This document shows positions 58,954-64,000 of a stretch of DNA of 64,000 nucleotides, in pieces. The notes beneath the pieces are model-generated. The model had not been told where the DNA came from. It worked only from the letters and a program-made list of their open reading frames with translations, and did no database searches. The stretch is from Pasteurellaceae bacterium (GTDB lineage: Bacteria; Pseudomonadota; Gammaproteobacteria; Enterobacterales; Pasteurellaceae): contig CAAEJV010000030.1 in NCBI GenBank assembly GCA_900756155.1, positions 1-64,000 of the forward strand. Reading direction: 5' to 3'. The position numbers and the translations under genes were made by a program. Positions within the stretch are counted from its first letter, which is position 1. Every line of letters starts with the position of its first letter.

Positions 58954-60450
58954 ATTCTTACTTATATAAAAAATTTATTTGGTAAAAAAACTAAAAAAGA
59001 AACTGAAACCAATATAAATTCGCCTGTCCCAAAAACAGCGCCAAAAACTGAAAAACCAAACGTTTCAAAAACAGAGCGTTCACAACCCAAGATCGCCCCG
59101 TCCTCTTCTCACCACAAAAAAACCAATAACCAAGCGCATCGTCACGACAAACATATCGTTAAAGCCTCTCATTTTGGTATTAACCCACGTATGTTTAGCC
59201 GTAATGCCATTACCGTGGTAGAAAAATTGCAACGTCAAGGTTATGACGCTTATATCGTGGGTGGTTGTTTGCGTGATTTATTGTTGGGCAAACATCCAAA
59301 AGATTTTGATGTAGCAACAAATGCACGTCCCGACCAAATTCAAGCGGTATTCCAACGTCAATGCCGTTTAGTCGGTCGTCGTTTCCGCCTTGCGCATATT
59401 ATGTTTGGTCGCGATGTAATCGAAGTGGCCACATTCCGTGCCAACCATTCGGATGCGCGCAGCGAAAATCAAGCCAAACAAAGCGATGAAGGAATGTTAC
59501 TGCGTGATAACGTGTACGGCACCATTGAACAAGATGCGGAACGCCGTGACTTCACGGTAAACGCCCTTTACTACAATCCGCAAGATAATACGTTGCGTGA
59601 TTATTTCAACGGAATTGATGATCTGAAAAACGGAAAATTACGTCTGATTGGCGATCCCGTGACTCGTTATCAAGAAGATCCTGTACGTATGCTACGCTCT
59701 GTGCGCTTTATGGCGAAATTGGATATGTTCTTGGAAAAACCAAGTGAACAGCCAATTCGTGAGCTTGCACCATTGCTGAAAAATATTCCACCGGCGCGTT
59801 TATTCGATGAAAGCCTAAAATTATTGCAGTCTGGCAATGGCGTAAAAACCTATAAATTACTTCGCCAATATGGCTTATTTGAACAGCTTTTCCCAAGCTT
59901 AACGCCCTATTTCACCGAAAAAGAAGACAGCCTTGCGGAGCGCATGATTTTAACTTCGTTAAATTCAACTGATGAACGTATTGCCGATAAATTACGTATT
60001 AATCCAGCCTTTTTATTTGCGGCATTCTTCTGGTATCCATTACGCGAAAAAGTGGATGTGCTGAAAAATGAAGGTGGCTTAAACAATCACGATGCCTATG
60101 CCCTTGCGGGAAATGAAGTGCTTGATCAATTATGCCGATCACTAGCCGCACCACGTCGTCATACATCCGTTATTCGTGATATTTGGATGTTGCAATTACA
60201 ATTGCTTAAACGCACCGGTTCTCACCCAGCTCGCACGATGGAACATCAAAAATTCCGTGCAGCCTTTGATTTATTGGCGATGCGTGCTGAAGTGGAAGGT
60301 GGTGAAACCGTTGAACTCGCAAAATGGTGGCATGAATACCAACTGAGCAATCAAGAACAACGTCGCCAATTGGTTCAAGAGCAACAAAAATTGCATCCTG
60401 CACCGAAGAAAAAATATTACCGCAGACGTAAACCTAAGGCGGCTAACTAA
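58954..60450 (+). CDS. pcnB: Poly(A) polymerase I, probable AUU start
   Basis: PcnB adds poly(A) tails that speed RNA decay. The nucleotidyltransferase motif GGCLRDLLLGKHPKDFDV and the downstream RRDFTVNALYY and RFMAKL blocks are clear. The first ATG (59191) would give 419 residues and cut off sequence resembling E. coli PcnB. The frame stays open to a TAA at 58948. From ATT at 58954 it reads (I)LTYIKNLFGKK, which lines up with E. coli (I)FTRVANFCRKV, and GGAG lies six bases before it. E. coli pcnB is known to start at AUU. From there the protein is 498 residues, with a basic linker at about residues 15-75. Confidence 0.9.
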   Translation: MLTYIKNLFGKKTKKETETNINSPVPKTAPKTEKPNVSKTERSQPKIAPSSSHHKKTNNQAHRHDKHIVKASHFGINPRMFSRNAITVVEKLQRQGYDAYIVGGCLRDLLLGKHPKDFDVATNARPDQIQAVFQRQCRLVGRRFRLAHIMFGRDVIEVATFRANHSDARSENQAKQSDEGMLLRDNVYGTIEQDAERRDFTVNALYYNPQDNTLRDYFNGIDDLKNGKLRLIGDPVTRYQEDPVRMLRSVRFMAKLDMFLEKPSEQPIRELAPLLKNIPPARLFDESLKLLQSGNGVKTYKLLRQYGLFEQLFPSLTPYFTEKEDSLAERMILTSLNSTDERIADKLRINPAFLFAAFFWYPLREKVDVLKNEGGLNNHDAYALAGNEVLDQLCRSLAAPRRHTSVIRDIWMLQLQLLKRTGSHPARTMEHQKFRAAFDLLAMRAEVEGGETVELAKWWHEYQLSNQEQRRQLVQEQQKLHPAPKKKYYRRRKPKAAN

Positions 60451-60953
60451 TGGTTCAAGTTTATATTGCCCTTGGCAGCAATTTAAATACGCCTACAGAA
60501 CAATTAAATTCGGCATTAGAGGCAATCTCTGCGCTACCTAATACCGAATTAAAATCGGTGAGCGGATTTTACCAAAGCAAACCATTAGGCCCGCAGGATC
60601 AACCGGATTATGTAAATGCAGTGGCGATGATCGAAACCACTCGCCCACCTTTAGCTTTACTCGATGAATTGCAACGTATCGAAAACGAACAAGGTCGAGT
60701 ACGTTTACGTCGTTGGGGTGAACGTACACTGGATTTGGACATTCTGCTTTATGGTGATCAAATCATTCAAAATGAACGCTTAACGGTGCCTCATTACGAT
60801 ATGAAAAACCGTGAATTTGTGATTGTGCCGCTTTATGATATCGCACAAGATTTGGTTTTACCGGAAGGCGAAAAAGTCGCCAATTTGGTGAAAGCCTTTG
60901 AAAATCATCAAATGCATAAAATCAAAAACAGCGAGAAAATTGACCGCACTTAA
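60450..60953 (+). CDS. folK: 6-Hydroxymethyl-7,8-dihydropterin pyrophosphokinase
   Basis: FolK transfers pyrophosphate from ATP to hydroxymethyldihydropterin in folate synthesis. The 167-residue protein has YIALGSNLNTP at the start, FYQSKPLGPQDQPDYVNAVA, and the catalytic block RWGERTLDLDILLYGD, then LTVPHYDMKNREFV. Its ATG overlaps the pcnB stop (TAATG). The final codons (DRT) are part of an uptake sequence at 60943-60951. Confidence 0.97.
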   Translation: MVQVYIALGSNLNTPTEQLNSALEAISALPNTELKSVSGFYQSKPLGPQDQPDYVNAVAMIETTRPPLALLDELQRIENEQGRVRLRRWGERTLDLDILLYGDQIIQNERLTVPHYDMKNREFVIVPLYDIAQDLVLPEGEKVANLVKAFENHQMHKIKNSEKIDRT

Positions 60954-60963
60954 CTCAAAACAA

Positions 60964-60990
60964 AAGGGCTGATATTCACTATCAGCCCTT
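60964..60990. terminator. Terminator between folK and dcuC
   Basis: AAGGGCTGATA (60964-60974) pairs with TATCAGCCCTT (60980-60990) with a 5-base loop, followed by CTTTTT. It serves both convergent genes. Confidence 0.88.
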
Positions 60991-61006
60991 CTTTTTACCT
61001 ATCAAT

Positions 61007-62365
61007 CTAGGCGGCAACGGAAACAAAGATTTCTGTGCCGATAATCACACAAATAAAACCAACCAACATTGGGACAGACATACGTTTTACGATTTCAAAT
61101 GGTGAGATTTTTCCCATACCGGATACAGCCACAACCACACCAGAAACTGGTGATAAACCACGACCTAAGTTAGAGGCTTGTAACATTGGAATGGTTAAGA
61201 ACGCTGGGTTGACGCCCATTTGAGTGGCTAATTTTGGAATTAATTCTGCAAAAGCATAGAATGCCGCGTTACCAGAACCTGTCGCCATGGTGGCTAAAAT
61301 GGTAATCACTGCAAGTACTAACATCATAAAGAATGCTGAACCGCCGAAGGATTGTGCAGAGTCGATTAAATTAGTGATAAAGCCGATTGTACTTAAACTT
61401 TGTGCAAATACACCTGCTGCTACTAAAAGCATAACCACGCCTGCAAAGGCATCTGCCATACCGCGATATGCTACCACGAGATTATCGAAGGTTTGTTTCG
61501 CGTTAAAGCTACGTAAGAAATCCACTACTGCAGTAATGATAAAGCAAAGCACCATCACAGTAACAATGTGTAAATTTGGTAAGCCCCATTTACCGTCAAA
61601 AATCAACACGCCGATAATTGGTAATAATGGCAAAATCGCATAGTAGTTTGGTGCAGTGGTTTTAATTTCATCTGCATTCAAACGTTCTACTTGTACACCT
61701 TCTTTTTTATCTAAATAACGCTGCCAGAAGAAGTGTGCGACAGCAATTCCTAAAATCGCAAAAATCGAAACCGGCAATGCAGTGCCAAAGGCAAACTCAC
61801 CTAAAGGAATTTTTGAAATTTCAGCAGAAAGCACCACGTCACCCGATGTTGGGGAAAGGATAATGGAGATTGGCGATGCACAGATTGCTGCTGCAGCCCC
61901 ACGTGAAATCCCCACGTTTACCATGACAGGGAATAATGTCGCCATTAATAACACGCCTAAACCTGTTGCAGATGACACAGCAAAAGACATCAAACATGCA
62001 AGGAAGTAAGCAAACACCATTAAAATATAAGGTGAACGGATATTTTTGAGTGGTTTTGAAACCAATTTCACCACCACATCGTTCGCGCCAAGATGGGTCA
62101 TGTACACGGAGAAACCACATAACACCATAATCATCAAGCCTAAGCCGCCGCTACGATTACCGAGTAGATATTTCACATATTCTAAAATATCAAAATAGGT
62201 GGAACCGGTACTTTTCACGCCTTCTGGTAAAATCGAATGTCCCATCAGCACTGAAATCAATAACAAGACCAAGCCACCGAACATCAACACGCCAGTCGCT
62301 GAATAGCCTTTCACGATATAATATGCCACCAAGACAATGGCAATCAAACCTATAATCAGATCCAT
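61007..62365 (-). CDS. dcuC: Anaerobic C4-dicarboxylate transporter DcuC
   Basis: The 452-residue permease has about twelve membrane segments, including the family block MSFAVSSATGLGVLLMATLFPVMVNVGIS, then ICASPISIILSPTSGDVV and the late ATMATGSGNAAFYAFAELIP. DcuC mainly exports succinate during fumarate respiration or fermentation in E. coli. A CRP/FNR-like site lies about 85 bases upstream. It is a single gene bounded by a terminator. Confidence 0.93.
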   Translation of the reverse strand: MDLIIGLIAIVLVAYYIVKGYSATGVLMFGGLVLLLISVLMGHSILPEGVKSTGSTYFDILEYVKYLLGNRSGGLGLMIMVLCGFSVYMTHLGANDVVVKLVSKPLKNIRSPYILMVFAYFLACLMSFAVSSATGLGVLLMATLFPVMVNVGISRGAAAAICASPISIILSPTSGDVVLSAEISKIPLGEFAFGTALPVSIFAILGIAVAHFFWQRYLDKKEGVQVERLNADEIKTTAPNYYAILPLLPIIGVLIFDGKWGLPNLHIVTVMVLCFIITAVVDFLRSFNAKQTFDNLVVAYRGMADAFAGVVMLLVAAGVFAQSLSTIGFITNLIDSAQSFGGSAFFMMLVLAVITILATMATGSGNAAFYAFAELIPKLATQMGVNPAFLTIPMLQASNLGRGLSPVSGVVVAVSGMGKISPFEIVKRMSVPMLVGFICVIIGTEIFVSVAA

Positions 62366-62710
62366 AATTTACCTCTTTATTAAAATAATAATATCAGCAA
62401 GATAGCGATTGAATTGGCAGTTGTAAATCAGTTCAATACGAAAATTTGAGGTAGATCACAAAAAGAGTTTTGGGGAGAAAGTGCGGTTGGTTTTGGAGAA
62501 GTTTTATTAAAAATGTTTAAAACAAAATGCAACATGCTGTGAAGAGCAACTTACCAACAACCCGCAAAGTAAGAAAATAAGCTATATCAAGTTATGGATA
62601 AAACAACCACACTTTTATACTAACAATACTGACACGAGTTTCTCAAGTATTCCCCTAAAATTGCGAACACAAGTACGCTTCAAAAGACGCGCGCTTTCAA
62701 TATAGAAACT
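62366..62710. promoter_or_regulatory. Intergenic control region of dcuC and border of the AT-rich segment
   Basis: This 345-base gap has no gene that I can support. TTTGA (62445-62449), GGTAGA, TCACA (62456-62460) is a CRP-like site. The same bases also read TTGAG, GTAG, ATCAC, close to an FNR box, which would suit anaerobic dcuC. The last uptake sequence of the window is at 62479-62487. No hairpin terminator was seen after the DUF4435 gene, and no repeat or attachment site was recognised. Confidence 0.5.
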
Positions 62711-63562
62711 CTATTGAAGGTGGCCTATAATATAGCCATAAAGATCCGTTTCTTTAAAACAATTAGATTCATACCCCATTCTCATATTTTCCTCTAAATG
62801 CTCAGGACTTATATTTTTATTATTCGATAAACTTTTAAACAATATAGCAAGAATATTTACAAAGTCATGACCATTACATAGATGCCTATAATCGAAGTCA
62901 TTATAATTAAGCTGTGAATATTCACGCAGTATATAATCTCTTGAACAGTAGTCTGGCACCCTATTGCTACGCTCTAGTATAAAATCAATAAAAAATTCAA
63001 TATCAAAACAAATATCAGAATCTGAAAAGCTTATAAATTTAGAAAAATTCATCCCCTTAAAATTAAGGTTTATTTCTTTATTTCTATAATTAATAAGTCG
63101 CACCATACCAATTTGAGAACAAATAAATCTTATTCTCAGCTCAAACTTATCATATATAGCTTTAACATCTACATCATGATTACGAGAAATAATGTATTCA
63201 CAAAAAATCTTATATAAACAATTACTATCTATAAAAAACATTTCAACATCGTGAAAATCAGTTAAATAAATATTATCATAAAACTTATTATCTATATGAT
63301 CAAAATCAGCATCGCAAACACCAAATACTTTATCCAATCCTTTACTTAATAAATAATTTGTAGATTCTATTACCTCAGATTTCCCTGAATATACACTAAA
63401 AAAAGATATTTTATCTGAAGAAAAATGCTTATTAAAAAATTTAACATCATTAATCCCCTCTAATAAAACAAAAAACTTATCTCTATACCCAATAGACTTA
63501 CTGATTAATAGAATTTCATTACATTTATCAAACTTATCTAAACTATTTAATATCCCCACCAT
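62711..63562 (-). CDS. DUF4435 (TOPRIM-like) protein, probable AriB-type defence effector
   Basis: The 283-residue protein has the DUF4435 pattern. A strand ends in an acidic residue, VLLEGINDVKFF (Glu35). VFGVCDADFDHID follows with Asp84, Asp86 and Asp88, and TDFHDVEMFF has His104, Asp105 and Glu107. The Glu then Asp-x-Asp arrangement is that of a TOPRIM metal site. In PARIS systems a DUF4435 protein (AriB) is the toxic effector released by the ATPase AriA. Its ATG overlaps the ATPase stop by 20 bases, with AGGAG just before it. Base composition is very AT-rich and there is no uptake sequence. The family is recognised from memory of its motifs. Confidence 0.72.
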   Translation of the reverse strand: MVGILNSLDKFDKCNEILLISKSIGYRDKFFVLLEGINDVKFFNKHFSSDKISFFSVYSGKSEVIESTNYLLSKGLDKVFGVCDADFDHIDNKFYDNIYLTDFHDVEMFFIDSNCLYKIFCEYIISRNHDVDVKAIYDKFELRIRFICSQIGMVRLINYRNKEINLNFKGMNFSKFISFSDSDICFDIEFFIDFILERSNRVPDYCSRDYILREYSQLNYNDFDYRHLCNGHDFVNILAILFKSLSNNKNISPEHLEENMRMGYESNCFKETDLYGYIIGHLQ

Positions 63563-64000
63563 TTTCTCCTAAAACACAAGCTTGATCTAACAAATCGTAA
63601 GTCCAATCCCAATGCGAACCAATAATCGTTGGTGAATGAGTTGATATAATTATATTTTCAAATAAATTTATTTTATTTATTTTTAAGATTGTATCAATAA
63701 ATCTCTTCTGCCAAGCAACATGTAGCGATATTTCTGGCTCATCAATTAATACAACATCATTTCCCTTTGATTTAAAAATTAAATTAAAAAGTATAACTAT
63801 CTGATTTTTTTCTCCTGATGATAAAAGTCTATAATCTATTTTATCCCCGTTAGAACTTATAAAACAAAAACCATCCTGTCTATTAAAGCTTATTTTTTTA
63901 AATGATAATACAGACTCATTTATAACATCCTCAAATATTTTTATCTTTGTATACAAATTTTCTATTGGATCTAACTTTAACAACATATCATCGATATATA
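63543..64000 (-). CDS. ABC/AAA-type ATPase, C-terminal part (gene runs off the right edge), probable AriA
   Basis: The frame is open to the window edge, so the gene starts beyond 64000. The first ATG seen (63986) is internal. The visible part, about 152 residues, has the ABC signature LLSSGEKNQIVILFNLIF, Walker B DVVLIDEPEISLH and the switch histidine in IIISTHSPTIIG. This is the end of an AAA_15/AAA_21 or OLD-like ATPase. Walker A and any inserted coiled coil are outside the window. It is translationally coupled to the DUF4435 gene, as AriA is to AriB. Confidence 0.75.
   Translation of the reverse strand, partial: YIDDMLLKLDPIENLYTKIKIFEDVINESVLSFKKISFNRQDGFCFISSNGDKIDYRLLSSGEKNQIVILFNLIFKSKGNDVVLIDEPEISLHVAWQKRFIDTILKINKINLFENIIISTHSPTIIGSHWDWTYDLLDQACVLGENGGDIK

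Overview
The window is a stretch of a Haemophilus-type Pasteurellaceae chromosome. About fifty copies of the Haemophilus DNA uptake core AAGTGCGGT (or its complement) are scattered from position 1124 to 62487. Many sit as inverted pairs forming terminators between genes. The gene content and many local gene orders match what I know of Haemophilus influenzae (guaB-guaA; udk-dcd-asmA-like-sotB; fdhD / fdxGHI-fdhE / rimI-holD-rsmC; uvrC-kdsB-lpxK-msbA-comEC / dksA-pcnB-folK). A complete gshF, which I recall being absent from H. influenzae Rd, points to a relative such as H. parainfluenzae; the species call is inference.

Layout. 1-290: promoter and leader of a ribosomal RNA operon that runs leftward out of the window. 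290-11100: a DUF5718-like gene, birA, guaB, a small lipoprotein gene, guaA, an AEC transporter, a small membrane protein, a metR-azlC-azlD operon and a multi-pass Gcr-family membrane protein. 11237-16652: an AfuABC-type ABC importer with two tandem binding-protein genes. 16838-20441: udk, dcd, asmA-like, sotB. 20482-26649: dppBCDF and uvrD. 26796-27842: a third, solitary AfuA-like gene. 27911-34693: the selenocysteine-containing respiratory formate dehydrogenase cluster with both maturation factors. 34744-45409: rimI, holD, a lipoprotein, rsmC, a PEBP protein, a DUF496 protein, serC, hisC, a HAD phosphatase, ybeY, phoH-like and gshF. 45616-49293: the ferric-iron importer hitABC behind a likely Fur box. 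49331-58158: terC-like, uvrC, kdsB, a Trm112-like small gene, lpxK, msbA, comEC. 58954-62365: pcnB (probable AUU start), folK and dcuC. 62711-64000: a strongly AT-rich pair, a DUF4435 protein and the C-terminal end of an ABC/AAA-type ATPase, with no uptake sequences.

How it fits together. Most of the window is conserved core: purine synthesis, DNA repair, lipid A and KDO supply, respiration and nutrient uptake. Probable CRP-type sites lie before afuA/udk, between fdhD and fdxG, and before dcuC. A near-perfect competence-type CRP-S site precedes comEC. The right-hand pair looks like a recently acquired anti-phage module of the PARIS (AriA/AriB) type and is the best candidate for a less-described system. 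Its ATPase is cut by the window edge, so the assignment rests on the DUF4435 partner, the ATPase C-terminal motifs and the overlapping gene order. No tRNA gene, CRISPR array, insertion sequence or integrase was seen.
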